Origin: Mesorhizobium sp. ES1-4
GTDB lineage: Bacteria > Pseudomonadota > Alphaproteobacteria > Rhizobiales > Rhizobiaceae
Direction of reading: 5' to 3'
Assembly: GCF_020164745.1 (NCBI RefSeq)
Contig: NZ_JAIUGV010000007.1
Span: 124,001-188,000 of the forward strand
Length of the DNA: 64,000 nt
Shown here: piece after piece, positions 30,706-39,517 of the stretch
How positions within the stretch are numbered: the stretch's first letter is position 1
How the letters are laid out: each line of letters opens with the position of its first letter
Program-made: the position numbers and the translations under genes
Notes under the pieces: generated by a model
Seen by the model: only the letters and a program-made list of their open reading frames with translations
Told to the model about the DNA's origin: nothing
The model's database searches: none

Positions 30706-32115
30706 ATGAGCGCACCGCGCACCCTCTACGACAAGATTTTCGACGACCATGTCGTCGACCGCCAGGACGACGGCACCTGCCTGCTCTATATCGACCGCCA
30801 CCTCGTCCATGAGGTGACCAGCCCGCAAGCCTTCGAAGGCCTGCGCATGAGCGGCCGGAAAGTCCGGCATCCGGAAAAGACGCTGGCCGTGGTCGATCAC
30901 AATGTCTCGACCTCGCCCGAGCGCAAGTTCGGCATCAAGAACGAGGAAAGCCGCATCCAGGTCGAGGCGCTGGCCAAGAACGCCAGGGATTTCGGCGTCG
31001 AATATTATTCCGAGAACGACATCCGCCAGGGCATCGTCCACATCATCGGTCCCGAGCAGGGCTTTACGCTGCCGGGCATGACCATCGTCTGCGGCGACAG
31101 CCACACGTCGACGCATGGCGCTTTCGGCGCGCTGGCGCACGGCATCGGCACGTCCGAGGTCGAGCATGTACTGGCCACGCAAACGCTGATCCAGCGCAAG
31201 GCCAAGAACATGCTGGTGCGCGTCGACGGCGTGCTCCCGGAGGGCGTCACCGCCAAGGACATCATCCTCGCCATCATCGGCGAGATCGGCACCGCCGGCG
31301 GCACCGGCTATGTCATCGAGTATGCCGGCGAGGCGATCCGTGCGCTGTCGATGGAAGGCCGCATGACGATCTGCAACATGTCGATCGAGGGTGGCGCGCG
31401 CGCCGGCCTGATCGCGGCGGACGAGACCACCTTCGCCTATGTCAAGGACAAGCCGCGCGCGCCCAAGGGCGCTGCCTGGGACGCGGCGCTCGAATACTGG
31501 AAGACGCTGCAGAGCGACGAAGGGGCACATTTCGACAAGGTGATCGTGCTCGACGCGGCCAAGCTGCCGCCGATCGTCTCCTGGGGCTCCTCGCCCGAGG
31601 ACGTCGTCTCCGTGCAAGGCATCGTGCCGAACCCGGAAGACATCACCGACGAGAACAAGCGCACTTCCAAGCAGCGCGCGCTCGACTATATGGGCCTGAC
31701 GCCGGGAACGAAGATCACCGATATCGCGCTCGACCGTGTCTTCATCGGCTCCTGCACCAATGGCCGCATCGAGGACCTGCGCGCCGTCGCCAAGGTGGTC
31801 GAGGGCAAGACCGTCAGCCCGCATGTCGATGCCATGATCGTGCCAGGCTCCGGCCTGGTGAAGGAACAGGCGGAAGCCGAGGGCCTCGACAAGATCTTCC
31901 TCGCCGCCGGTTTCGACTGGCGCGAGCCGGGCTGCTCAATGTGCCTGGCCATGAACGACGACCGGCTGAAGCCGCATGAACGCTGCGCCTCGACCTCGAA
32001 CCGCAATTTCGAAGGCCGCCAGGGTTTTAAGGGCCGCACCCATCTGGTGTCGCCGGCGATGGCGGCGGCGGCGGCGATCGCCGGCCACTTCGTCGACATC
32101 CGCGACTGGAAATGA
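30706..32115 (+). CDS. leuC: 3-isopropylmalate dehydratase large subunit
   Basis: This 469-residue aconitase-family subunit isomerises 2- to 3-isopropylmalate in leucine synthesis, acting with LeuD (not in this window). It has [20 protein letters not shown], with the first cluster-region residues, and the 4Fe-4S ligand cysteines in [12 protein letters not shown] and CSMCLAMN. It also has the C-terminal [11 protein letters not shown]. Length is standard. No leader-peptide attenuator is visible upstream. Confidence 0.97.
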   Translation: MSAPRTLYDKIFDDHVVDRQDDGTCLLYIDRHLVHEVTSPQAFEGLRMSGRKVRHPEKTLAVVDHNVSTSPERKFGIKNEESRIQVEALAKNARDFGVEYYSENDIRQGIVHIIGPEQGFTLPGMTIVCGDSHTSTHGAFGALAHGIGTSEVEHVLATQTLIQRKAKNMLVRVDGVLPEGVTAKDIILAIIGEIGTAGGTGYVIEYAGEAIRALSMEGRMTICNMSIEGGARAGLIAADETTFAYVKDKPRAPKGAAWDAALEYWKTLQSDEGAHFDKVIVLDAAKLPPIVSWGSSPEDVVSVQGIVPNPEDITDENKRTSKQRALDYMGLTPGTKITDIALDRVFIGSCTNGRIEDLRAVAKVVEGKTVSPHVDAMIVPGSGLVKEQAEAEGLDKIFLAAGFDWREPGCSMCLAMNDDRLKPHERCASTSNRNFEGRQGFKGRTHLVSPAMAAAAAIAGHFVDIRDWK

Positions 32116-32124
32116 GCCAGGCTC

Positions 32125-32158
32125 GGCTTGATCCGAGCCAAGTTGCTCGGGTCAAGCC
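32125..32158. terminator. Strong stem-loop between convergent leuC and the 32152 gene
   Basis: GGCTTGATCCGAGC and GCTCGGGTCAAGCC form a 14-base stem with one mismatch or wobble and a six-base loop (CAAGTT). It overlaps the stop codon of the minus-strand gene. There is no real T-run, so it may act as a bidirectional Rho-type or stability hairpin rather than a classical terminator. Confidence 0.55.
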
Positions 32159-32469
32159 TTGCCGTCGCGCCGGATGAGTTCGTGGAATTCGTCCCGGCGC
32201 CCGGGCTCGTCGGGTGCAACCACAAGCGCCAACTGCTGCTCTTCGAAGACTTTGAACCACTCGTCCCATTCAACGAGCTCATAGCCACCGGCATTGATGG
32301 GCCGCTCCGGCTGGTCCTGGTCCTGGTAGGCATGCTGGCCGAAGACCAGCCTCAGCATGGGCTGAGTCCCAGCCTCGGGAGATATATCGACGATTGCCGG
32401 AAAGCCCGCGCGCCCGGCAGCCCAGTCCCGGATTGCCTCGTGGTCGGTCAAAGTGATCGTGTCGGCCAT
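32152..32469 (-). CDS. Small conserved protein of the DHxxIRxWA family
   Basis: This 105-residue soluble protein starts TITLTDHEAIRDWAAGRAGFPAIVD, shown to mark the conserved N-terminus. Then come LRLVFGQHAY and the C-terminal VEWDEWFKVFEEQQLALVV. Similar small proteins with a DHxEIRRWAE start and a W-x-E-F-F-x-I-F-D-E-S-x-L-A end occur widely and have been mislabelled as 1,4-alpha-glucan branching enzyme. Their function is unknown and nothing here suggests a glycan enzyme. It stands alone, convergent with leuC. Confidence 0.75.
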   Translation of the reverse strand: MADTITLTDHEAIRDWAAGRAGFPAIVDISPEAGTQPMLRLVFGQHAYQDQDQPERPINAGGYELVEWDEWFKVFEEQQLALVVAPDEPGRRDEFHELIRRDGKA

Positions 32470-32619
32470 GGCCTGCTCCTAGATCGTGAGTTCAGGAACG
32501 CTGGCGAGGGCACCCGGTTCCTCCGCCGACATATCGCGCCAACACCCAGGCTTAACGGCTTGTTTGGTGTTGCCCTCTATGGTCTTCCCCGACGTCAAAC
32601 GAAGGGAAATCACGGTCCT

Positions 32620-33816
32620 TTGGACACTGGCCTGTTGATAGCGCTGCTCAATCCGACGATCGCGCTGGCGCTTGGCGCGGCGTTCCTCGTCCTGTGGTTC
32701 CATCAGCGCCATCGGCCCTATCTGGCGGTGCTGGCGCTCAGCTACTGCGCCTCGGCGCCCGGTTTCCTGTTCCAGTATTTCACCTTGCCCATCGGCGTGG
32801 CGCCGACCAAGCTGGTGTCGAACATCTGCTTCACCATCGCCGCCTGCTGCCTGTCCGGCGCCATCATCGCGCGCTACGGCAGGAAAGTGCCCGGCGTGGC
32901 GATCGCCGTGCTGGCGGGCGGCGGCCTGGCGGCATTCGCGTGGTTCCTGTTCGTCACGCCGGATCTGACCTGGCGCATCCTGGCGATGAATTTCGGTTTC
33001 GGCGGCGTCAGCCTGCTCGTCGCCGCCGAACTGCGCCCGGTGCGCAACAACGGCCCGACGGAGATGATCCTGTTCGTGCTGTCGCTGCTTTGCAGCGTCA
33101 ATTTTTTCGTACGCACGCTGGCGGTCGTCATCGCGCACGGGCCTTTCGTCGGCTATGACGGCTTTTACGGCTCGTCCTACTGGACGACGGCGCTGTTGTC
33201 GCACGCGCTGCTGTCGCTGCTGATCGCGCTCTGCCTCTTCACCGCCGCCGCACTCGACGTGATGAAGGCACTGAAGGCGGAAACATATACCGACCCGCTT
33301 TCAGGGCTGCTGAACCGCCGAGGTTTCGAGGATCGCGCGGCCATGCTGCTGCAGCATTGCACCATGGCCAAATTCCCGGTGGCGATGGTTTTGGCCGACC
33401 TCGATCATTTCAAGGCCCTCAACGACGTGCACGGTCATGCGGCCGGCGACCGGGTGATCGCGGACTTCGCAGCCAAGCTGCGCTCGGCGACAGGAGCACG
33501 GGGTGCCGCCGGACGCATCGGCGGCGAGGAATTCGCCGTGCTGCTGCCGCTGACCGATCTCGCCGCCGCGCGGCTATTCGCCGAGGCAGTGCGCACACTC
33601 TATTCGGCCGGCGGCGTCGACGGGCTTCCCGCCGGCACGAAGGTCACCGCCAGCTTCGGCGTGGCGGCGCGCAGCGGCGAGGAGGGGCTGGAACCCTTGA
33701 TGCGCCGGGCCGACGAGGCGCTTTACAAGGCCAAGAAAAACGGCCGCGACAGCGTGCGCCTCTCCTACGAGCGACCGGAGACGACGTTCGTGCCGGAGCC
33801 GCTGGGGGCTGTTTGA
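32620..33816 (+). CDS. Membrane-bound diguanylate cyclase (GGDEF), first of a tandem pair
   Basis: A protein of about 398 residues with six to seven N-terminal membrane helices (about residues 1-210) and a C-terminal GGDEF domain that would make cyclic di-GMP. The active-site loop reads GRIGGEEFAVLLP, an active variant; VLADLDHFKALND and MRRADEALYKAKKNGRD are also intact. The RxxD inhibitory site normally five residues before the loop is not present. The frame is open from 32128, but the membrane region begins at a TTG (32620) preceded by GAAGGGA, so I start there. Confidence 0.87.
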   Translation: MDTGLLIALLNPTIALALGAAFLVLWFHQRHRPYLAVLALSYCASAPGFLFQYFTLPIGVAPTKLVSNICFTIAACCLSGAIIARYGRKVPGVAIAVLAGGGLAAFAWFLFVTPDLTWRILAMNFGFGGVSLLVAAELRPVRNNGPTEMILFVLSLLCSVNFFVRTLAVVIAHGPFVGYDGFYGSSYWTTALLSHALLSLLIALCLFTAAALDVMKALKAETYTDPLSGLLNRRGFEDRAAMLLQHCTMAKFPVAMVLADLDHFKALNDVHGHAAGDRVIADFAAKLRSATGARGAAGRIGGEEFAVLLPLTDLAAARLFAEAVRTLYSAGGVDGLPAGTKVTASFGVAARSGEEGLEPLMRRADEALYKAKKNGRDSVRLSYERPETTFVPEPLGAV

Positions 33817-33892
33817 CAGCAGGCGTCAATGTCCGGCGTTAACGTCTTTTTCGCCGGTCGATGCTTAGCTTCCGGCGGGGGTTCGAGAATCC

Positions 33893-35110
33893 ATGACCGG
33901 CGCCAATTTCATCCTGTTGATCAACCTGTCGGTCGCCGGCCTGCTGGCGGCATCCTTCATGGCGGTCTCGTTCCACGATGCCGGCCGCCTCCCGGCGCGC
34001 TGGCTGGCGGCAGGCTATGTCCTGGGCATGGCCTATTTTGCCATCGAATTCAGCATCCCAGCCGTCAGCGACGCGCGGCTTGCGGTGGTCGCCGCCTTCG
34101 CCGTCTTCCTTGGCGCCACCATTGCCTTCAATGGCGGGCTTGCCCGCAAATATGGCGTGGCGCCGCCATGGACGCCGATGCTGTTCTTCCTGGCCGCAAC
34201 CACCATCATCGTCTATTTCGTGCAGGATCTGCCACGCCAGTCGCTCACCCGCATGATGGCCTACCAGCTTCCCTACGCCGCGATGCAGTTCGTCGGCCTT
34301 GGCATCGTCTGGTCGTCGAGACAAAGCCGTGGCCGGCTCGATCTGATCCTGATGGCGGTGCTGGCGGCCAGCGGCCTGCAGTTTGCCTCAAAACCCTTTA
34401 TCGCGCATGCGCTCGGCGGCTGGGGCGCCAATCCGCAGGCCTATCTGCAAAGCAGCTATGCGCTGGTGTCGCAGTCGCTCGGCACTGTCTTCGGGCTGGC
34501 GCTGGCGCTGCTCATTCTGGCCATCCTGGTCCGCGACGTGCTCGCCGAGGTGACGTCGAAGTCGGAGGTGGACACGCTGTCGGGTCTGCTCAACCGTGGC
34601 GGCTTCACGCGTCACGCGGAACTGGCCGTGCACGACGCCACGCGCCTGGCCATGCCGGTGGCGATGGTCATTGCCGATCTCGATCATTTCAAGGCCGTCA
34701 ACGACAGCTTCGGCCATGCTTCCGGCGACCGGGTGATCGAGGTGTTCGCCGGCCTGCTGCGAGAGGCGGCGGAGGATCATCACGTGGTCGGCCGCATCGG
34801 TGGCGAGGAGTTCGCCGTTATCCTGACAGGCGCCAATCTTGCAGCCGCCCGGCTGTTCGCGGAAGGCACCCGCAACGCATTCGGTGCATTGCCCATCAGC
34901 GGGCTGCCGGCCGACAGCCGCTGCTCGTCGAGCTTCGGCATCGCCGAGCTTCACATGGGGGAGGGTTTCTCCGACCTGATGCGGCGTGCGGATGAAGCGC
35001 TCTACCTGGCAAAGAACGCGGGGCGCGACTGCGTGCGTGTCTCCAGCGGGCCAGCCGATGGGCGGGCCGTGGCAAAAATCGGCCAGGCCCGTATCAGCGG
35101 CAGGGGCTGA
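33893..35110 (+). CDS. Membrane-bound diguanylate cyclase (GGDEF), second of a tandem pair
   Basis: This 405-residue paralogue of the preceding gene has the same layout: about seven membrane helices (residues 5-215) and a GGDEF domain with VIADLDHFKAVNDSFGHASG, GRIGGEEFAVILTG and MRRADEALYLAKNAGRD. The RxxD inhibitory site is again missing. The two genes are 76 bases apart and share domain sequence, so they probably arose by duplication, although their membrane sensors have diverged. The last 17 bases overlap the convergent gene at 35094. Confidence 0.9.
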   Translation: MTGANFILLINLSVAGLLAASFMAVSFHDAGRLPARWLAAGYVLGMAYFAIEFSIPAVSDARLAVVAAFAVFLGATIAFNGGLARKYGVAPPWTPMLFFLAATTIIVYFVQDLPRQSLTRMMAYQLPYAAMQFVGLGIVWSSRQSRGRLDLILMAVLAASGLQFASKPFIAHALGGWGANPQAYLQSSYALVSQSLGTVFGLALALLILAILVRDVLAEVTSKSEVDTLSGLLNRGGFTRHAELAVHDATRLAMPVAMVIADLDHFKAVNDSFGHASGDRVIEVFAGLLREAAEDHHVVGRIGGEEFAVILTGANLAAARLFAEGTRNAFGALPISGLPADSRCSSSFGIAELHMGEGFSDLMRRADEALYLAKNAGRDCVRVSSGPADGRAVAKIGQARISGRG

Positions 35111-35501
35111 GTTCCGGCATCTCGCCGTCGGAAAGGCCATACATATAGGAGCGGCCCTTGACGAACACGGGCGGGCGATAGCAGCCGCCGTCGCCCGAAA
35201 TGTCGTCTGATTCGTTCTGGTAGATCACCTTGGGCTGGCCGGCGCTGGTGTAGTCGGACAGTTGCCTGGCCAGCTTGCCTTCGCCGACGATGATGCGCTT
35301 GTAGCCGGCGGCGCTGTCGATGACGAGATTGCCGAACGAATCGGCATAGACGCGGTCATGATGGCGCAAGCCGGCCTCGGCCGGCGCGGCCACCGCAACC
35401 ACAAGTGCTGCCAGCGTAACGACCGCGAGGCTTGTCCGCGCTGATTTGGCCCGCACTGATTCGGAACGCACTGATTTGGCCCGCACTGGTTTGGAACGCA
35501 T
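35094..35501 (-). CDS. Small secreted protein with repeat-encoded basic N-terminus
   Basis: This 135-residue protein of unknown family starts with a basic repeat (KPVRAKSVRSESVRAKSAR). The hydrophobic core SLAVVTLAALVVAVAAPAEA follows and ends in a signal-peptidase-like site (AEA). The mature part has GLRHHDRVYADSFGNLVIDS and the C-terminal GGCYRPPVFVKGRSYMYGL with two cysteines. The start codon and the basic stretch are made by four 15-bp repeats (35441-35500). A CtrA-like box lies 58 bases upstream. Confidence 0.75.
   Translation of the reverse strand: MRSKPVRAKSVRSESVRAKSARTSLAVVTLAALVVAVAAPAEAGLRHHDRVYADSFGNLVIDSAAGYKRIIVGEGKLARQLSDYTSAGQPKVIYQNESDDISGDGGCYRPPVFVKGRSYMYGLSDGEMPELSPCR
35441..35500. 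repeat. Four tandem 15-bp repeats forming the signal-peptide n-region
   Basis: CTGATTTGGCCCGCA (35441), CTGATTCGGAACGCA (35456), CTGATTTGGCCCGCA (35471) and CTGGTTTGGAACGCA (35486) alternate as A-B-A-B, implying a 30-bp duplication. On the minus strand each copy encodes a five-residue Val-Arg-x-x-Ser-like unit. Confidence 0.92.
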
Positions 35502-35558
35502 GTCGCTCTCCTTCGTCGGCGCGAGAGAGATCGCGCCCGATCTGATCCGAATCGGAAA

Positions 35559-35574
35559 TTAACCTTTTCTTAAC
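35559..35574. promoter_or_regulatory. CtrA-type box TTAA-N7-TTAAC
   Basis: TTAACCTTTTCTTAAC is an exact match to the alphaproteobacterial CtrA consensus TTAA-N7-TTAAC. A further TTAA at 35580-35583 gives an overlapping, imperfect second site with a six-base spacer. It lies between two divergent secreted-protein genes, 58 bases from the minus-strand start at 35501 and 174 bases from the plus-strand start at 35748. Confidence 0.6.
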
Positions 35575-35747
35575 CTTTGTTAAGGGGAGGAGCGGCTGCG
35601 TGGCTGGTTCTTAATGAACATGGTTAATTTTTGCCGCCGCGCTCGAGCCCCCGACGATATCCGCGGCCGTTTGGCGGGGCCCGTCGGGGGTGAACTTGAT
35701 CTTGGCGCGTCGCGTGGCTAGCGTGCCCCGGCATGAGGGGGCAGCGT

Positions 35748-36173
35748 ATGATATTTGGCCGAACGATTCGGGTGTCGTTCGTTGTTCCGCTGCTTGTCGC
35801 GGCCGCTGCCTGTGTGCCGCAGGACGGCGCGCCCAAGCCAGCAAACACGGTGGCACCCGTGGTGTCGCCTGCCGCCCCTGCCCAGCAACAGTCCGCGCCA
35901 CCGGCGACCAAGATCATCACGGACCTCACGGCGCCGCGCGCCACCACGGGCACGGCCACCTACAGATGCGGCAATGGCGCCGCGATCACCATCCAGAATC
36001 TCGGCACGTCGCTGCGCGTCGTGGGGCAGGAAGGCGTGACCGAGGACTTCGCGGCTTCGCCGGCCAACCAGAGCAGCCGCTATCAGGCGGTGACGCATGA
36101 CGCGATCGTGATCGACGGGCGCGAGGCGCTGGTGATGAAGAAGGGCTCGACGCCGCAGACCTGCACCCGCTGA
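35748..36173 (+). CDS. Small lipoprotein with MliC-like C-terminal domain
   Basis: This 141-residue protein has the signal peptide IFGRTIRVSFVVPLLVAAAAC, listed only to mark it, with a lipobox before the cysteine. A Pro/Ala/Gln-rich spacer follows. The roughly 75-residue C-terminal domain runs from ATYRCGNGAAITIQNLG to EALVMKKGSTPQTCTR. The paired cysteines and the YxCxxG start resemble MliC/YdhA membrane-bound lysozyme inhibitors; this is a moderate call. GAGGGGG precedes the ATG at 35748, so I prefer it to the in-frame ATG at 35733. Confidence 0.7.
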   Translation: MIFGRTIRVSFVVPLLVAAAACVPQDGAPKPANTVAPVVSPAAPAQQQSAPPATKIITDLTAPRATTGTATYRCGNGAAITIQNLGTSLRVVGQEGVTEDFAASPANQSSRYQAVTHDAIVIDGREALVMKKGSTPQTCTR

Positions 36174-36279
36174 TGCCGATTCTGGCACGGCAGCGCCTGG
36201 GCCAGACATGCTGCACTGCAGCGACATCGAGCCGGCTTCGGGTGTTCGGCCGCTAATCGATTGAAGCCGCGTGCGGCCT

Positions 36280-36294
36280 TTTAGTCAGACTAAA
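36280..36294. promoter_or_regulatory. 15-base palindrome upstream of sdhC
   Basis: TTTAGTC-A-GACTAAA is a perfect odd palindrome with 7-base arms, 134 bases before sdhC. The outer TTTAG/CTAAA halves recall the Irr iron-control element (TTTAGAA-N3-TTCTAAA), but the spacing is two bases shorter, so the regulator is unassigned. Confidence 0.45.
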
Positions 36295-36297
36295 TTA

Positions 36298-36310
36298 CGT
36301 TTTCAAAACG
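36298..36310. promoter_or_regulatory. 13-base palindrome upstream of sdhC
   Basis: CGTTTT-C-AAAACG is a perfect palindrome three bases after the previous one, inside an AT-rich promoter-like stretch. The two palindromes together suggest a double operator for the sdh operon; the binding protein is unknown. Confidence 0.4.
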
Positions 36311-36428
36311 GTTTTCTGGCTTTGACGCGGTGCAAAAAGAGCATTAGAAACCGGCTGTCCGAAGTCGCAACCGGAGGCGGCAATGCCGCATTTCCACCCG
36401 AGGCAGGAGACGCCGAACTGGGGGAGCC

Positions 36429-36845
36429 ATGAGCAAATCACCAGCCACCCGAGCCAGACGCGAACGGCCGCTTTCGCCGCATCTGACGGTCTACCGGCCG
36501 CCGATCACCATGACGATGTCGATCATCCATCGCATCACCGGGGGCGCGCTTTATTTCGGGACGCTGCTGGTCGCCGTCTGGCTGATGGCGGCAGCAAGTT
36601 CACAGGGTGCTTTCGATCTCGTGAACTGGGCTTTCAGCACATGGCTCGGGCGGCTCATCCTGTTCGGCTACACCTGGGCGCTGATGCATCACATGCTGGG
36701 CGGCGTCCGGCATCTGATCTGGGATACCGGCGCCGGCCTTGAAAAGCATACGGCCTCGAAGATCGCCTGGGCGACGCTTGCCGGCTCGATTCCGCTCACC
36801 TTGCTGATCTGGATCGCGGGCTACATGGCGCGGGGAGCTTTGTGA
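36429..36845 (+). CDS. sdhC: Succinate dehydrogenase cytochrome b556 subunit
   Basis: This 138-residue membrane anchor has three transmembrane helices. The family signature RPLSPHLTVYRPPITMTMSI appears near the N-terminus, and the haem-ligand histidine lies in the ALMHHMLGGVRHLIWD helix. It binds haem b and quinone with SdhD. First gene of sdhC-sdhD-sdhA-x-sdhB; its stop overlaps the sdhD start by one base. GGGGGAGCC precedes the ATG. Confidence 0.96.
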   Translation: MSKSPATRARRERPLSPHLTVYRPPITMTMSIIHRITGGALYFGTLLVAVWLMAAASSQGAFDLVNWAFSTWLGRLILFGYTWALMHHMLGGVRHLIWDTGAGLEKHTASKIAWATLAGSIPLTLLIWIAGYMARGAL

Positions 36846-37240
36846 TGAGTGCGAAGAACACCGACATGCGCACCCCGCTGGCCAGGGTGCGCGGCCTGGG
36901 CTCGGCCCGCGAAGGCACCGGGCATTTCTGGCGCCAGCGGCTGACGGCAATCGCCAACATCCCGCTGACGCTGTTCTTCGTCGGCTTTCTCATCGCGCTC
37001 AACGGCGCCGGCTACATGCATGTGCGCGCGGCGCTCGCCAACCCGTTCGTGGCGCTGGTGATGGCCCTGGTGCTCATCTCGCCGCTCTACCATATGCGGA
37101 TCGGCATGCAGGTGATCATCGAGGACTATGTGCATGCCGAAGGCATGAAGCTGGCGCTGATCGCCCTCAATACATTCTTCACCATAGCGGTCGGCGTCGC
37201 TTCGCTCTTCGCCCTGCTGAAACTGGCATTCGGAGGCTGA
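36845..37240 (+). CDS. sdhD: Succinate dehydrogenase membrane anchor subunit
   Basis: This 131-residue partner of SdhC has three membrane helices, with the N-terminal [20 protein letters not shown] typical of alphaproteobacterial SdhD. The haem/quinone-site histidines are in [16 protein letters not shown]. It starts at the ATG overlapping the sdhC TGA. sdhA begins four bases after its stop. Confidence 0.95.
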   Translation: MSAKNTDMRTPLARVRGLGSAREGTGHFWRQRLTAIANIPLTLFFVGFLIALNGAGYMHVRAALANPFVALVMALVLISPLYHMRIGMQVIIEDYVHAEGMKLALIALNTFFTIAVGVASLFALLKLAFGG

Positions 37241-37244
37241 AGTC

Positions 37245-39080
37245 TTGGCCCAGGACACGAAATCAGCCAACACGGCAGGCTACAGCTTTGTCGACCACAA
37301 GTTCGACGTGGTCATCGTCGGCGCCGGGGGCGCGGGCCTGCGCGCCACGCTCGGCATGGCCGAGCAGGGCCTGCGCACCGCCTGCATCACCAAAGTGTTC
37401 CCGACCCGGTCGCATACGGTCGCCGCGCAAGGCGGCATCGCCGCCTCGCTGTCCAATATGGGTCCGGATTCCTGGCAGTGGCACATGTACGACACCGTCA
37501 AGGGGTCGGACTGGCTGGGCGATGTCGACGCCATGGAATACATGGTGCGCGAGGCGCCGGCGGCGGTCTACGAACTCGAACATTACGGCGTGCCGTTCTC
37601 GCGCACCGAAGAAGGCAAGATCTACCAGCGGCCGTTCGGCGGCCACATGATGAATTACGGCGACGGCCCGCCGGTGCAGCGCACCTGCGCCGCGGCCGAC
37701 CGCACCGGCCACGCCATCCTGCACACGCTCTACGGCCAGTCGCTGAAGAACAATGCGCAATTCTTCATCGAATATTTCGCGCTCGACCTAATCATGGAGC
37801 CGGACGGCACCTGCACCGGCGTCGTGGCATGGAATCTCGACGACGGCACCATCCATCGCTTCTCGGCCAAGATGGTGGTGCTGGCGACCGGCGGCTACGG
37901 CCGCGCCTATTTCTCGGCCACCTCGGCGCACACCTGTACCGGCGACGGCGGCGGCATGGCCGCACGGGCCGGGCTTCCCCTCCAGGACATGGAGTTCGTG
38001 CAGTTCCATCCGACGGGCATTTACGGCGCCGGCTGCCTGATCACCGAGGGCGCGCGCGGCGAGGGCGGCTACCTCGTCAACTCCGAAGGCGAGCGCTTCA
38101 TGGAGCGCTATGCGCCGTCGGCCAAGGACCTCGCCTCGCGCGACGTCGTCTCGCGCTGCATGACGCTGGAAATCCGCGAAGGCCGCGGCGTCGGCAAGAA
38201 CAAGGACCACATCTTCCTGCACCTCGATCATCTCGATCCGGCGGTCTTGCACGAAAGGCTTCCGGGCATTTCGGAGTCGGCGAAAATCTTCGCCGGCGTC
38301 GATCTGACCAAGGAGCCAATCCCGGTGCTGCCGACCGTGCACTACAATATGGGCGGCGTGCCGACCAATTACTGGGGCGAGGTGCTCAACCCGACGGCCG
38401 AAAACCCCGACCGGGTCTCGCCCGGCCTGATGGCGGTCGGCGAGGCGGGCTGCGCGTCGGTGCATGGCGCCAACCGGCTGGGCTCGAACTCGCTGATCGA
38501 CCTCGTCGTGTTCGGCCGCGCGGCCGCCATACGCGCCGGCCAGGTGATCGACCGCAAGGCGGCGATCCCGTCGCCGAACGAAGCTTCGGTCGAAAAGATC
38601 ATGGAGCGCTTCGACAAGCTGCGCCACGCCAACGGCTCGACGCCGACGGCGGTCCTGCGCGAAAAAATGCAGCGGGCGATGCAGGAAGACGCCGCCGTGT
38701 TCCGCACGCAGGAATCGCTCGAAAAAGGCTGCGAGCGCATTTCGCAGATCTGGGGCGAGCTCAAGGACATCAAGGTCACCGACCGCTCGATGATCTGGAA
38801 TTCGGACCTCGTCGAGACGCTGGAGCTGGAAAACCTGATGGCCAACGCCATCACCACCGTCTATGGCGCCGAGGCCCGCAAGGAGAGTCGTGGCGCGCAT
38901 GCGCGGGAGGATTTTTCCGCTCGCGACGACGCCAACTGGCGCAAGCACACGCTCGCCCATCTCAGCGAGGACGGCAAGGTGACGCTGACCTACCGGCCCG
39001 TGCACACCGAGCCCCTGGTGGCCGAAAAGGACGGCGGCATCAGTCTCGCCAAGATCGCGCCGAAGGCCAGGGTGTATTGA
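37245..39080 (+). CDS. sdhA: Succinate dehydrogenase flavoprotein subunit
   Basis: This 611-residue subunit oxidises succinate to fumarate with covalent FAD. It has the Rossmann start [20 protein letters not shown], the FAD-linked histidine in [12 protein letters not shown] and the capping-domain motif [20 protein letters not shown]. The substrate arginine and histidine lie near [17 protein letters not shown] and [18 protein letters not shown]. The start is TTG at 37245; no nearer ATG fits. A short unknown gene separates it from sdhB. Confidence 0.97.
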   Translation: MAQDTKSANTAGYSFVDHKFDVVIVGAGGAGLRATLGMAEQGLRTACITKVFPTRSHTVAAQGGIAASLSNMGPDSWQWHMYDTVKGSDWLGDVDAMEYMVREAPAAVYELEHYGVPFSRTEEGKIYQRPFGGHMMNYGDGPPVQRTCAAADRTGHAILHTLYGQSLKNNAQFFIEYFALDLIMEPDGTCTGVVAWNLDDGTIHRFSAKMVVLATGGYGRAYFSATSAHTCTGDGGGMAARAGLPLQDMEFVQFHPTGIYGAGCLITEGARGEGGYLVNSEGERFMERYAPSAKDLASRDVVSRCMTLEIREGRGVGKNKDHIFLHLDHLDPAVLHERLPGISESAKIFAGVDLTKEPIPVLPTVHYNMGGVPTNYWGEVLNPTAENPDRVSPGLMAVGEAGCASVHGANRLGSNSLIDLVVFGRAAAIRAGQVIDRKAAIPSPNEASVEKIMERFDKLRHANGSTPTAVLREKMQRAMQEDAAVFRTQESLEKGCERISQIWGELKDIKVTDRSMIWNSDLVETLELENLMANAITTVYGAEARKESRGAHAREDFSARDDANWRKHTLAHLSEDGKVTLTYRPVHTEPLVAEKDGGISLAKIAPKARVY

Positions 39081-39082
39081 GC

Positions 39083-39517
39083 ATGGCGACGGCGGCGGGA
39101 TATTCAGCTACGCCCCTTCCGGCCAAGCTCGGCCTGAAGGACGGCATGGTCGCCGCCTTCATCGCACTGCCGGGGGAACTCGAATGCCTCACCGAAGCGG
39201 CGAATTTCGCTTCTGTCGACCGGCTGGCCGAATGGTCCGGCATTTCCGGTGCGACCCTGAAATACGACGCCGTCCACGCCTTCACCAGAGAGCGCGGCGA
39301 GATCGAGAATAGTCTCGGCGATGTCAAAGCGGCGATCAAGCGCGACGGCATGGTCTGGGTCTCCTGGCCGAAAAAGGCCTCGAAAGTGGCCACCGACGTC
39401 ACCGAGGGCGTTGTCCGCGCTGAAGCTCTCAAGCTCGATCTTGTCGACGTCAAGGTCGCTGCGTTGAATGAAGTCTGGTCCGGGCTGAAGCTCGTCATCC
39501 GAAAGGACCTGAGGTAA
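39083..39517 (+). CDS. DUF3052-family protein inserted between sdhA and sdhB
   Basis: This 144-residue soluble protein begins [19 protein letters not shown] and has [18 protein letters not shown] and [18 protein letters not shown] near the end, the pattern of DUF3052 proteins. Their function is unknown. It starts two bases after the sdhA stop and its TAA overlaps the sdhB ATG by one base, so it is translated as part of the sdh operon. Composition matches its neighbours. Whether it helps assemble the complex is an open inference. Confidence 0.85.
   Translation: MATAAGYSATPLPAKLGLKDGMVAAFIALPGELECLTEAANFASVDRLAEWSGISGATLKYDAVHAFTRERGEIENSLGDVKAAIKRDGMVWVSWPKKASKVATDVTEGVVRAEALKLDLVDVKVAALNEVWSGLKLVIRKDLR

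Noticed and set aside
36280..36294. Firm assignment of the sdhC palindrome to Irr or RirA
   Set aside because: The spacing between the TTTAG and CTAAA halves differs from the Irr consensus, and the RirA pattern does not match, so it is left unassigned.
37478..39517. A 679-codon plus-strand frame overlapping sdhA
   Set aside because: Most of it is an out-of-frame shadow of sdhA. Only its last 144 codons, from 39083, form a real gene (DUF3052).
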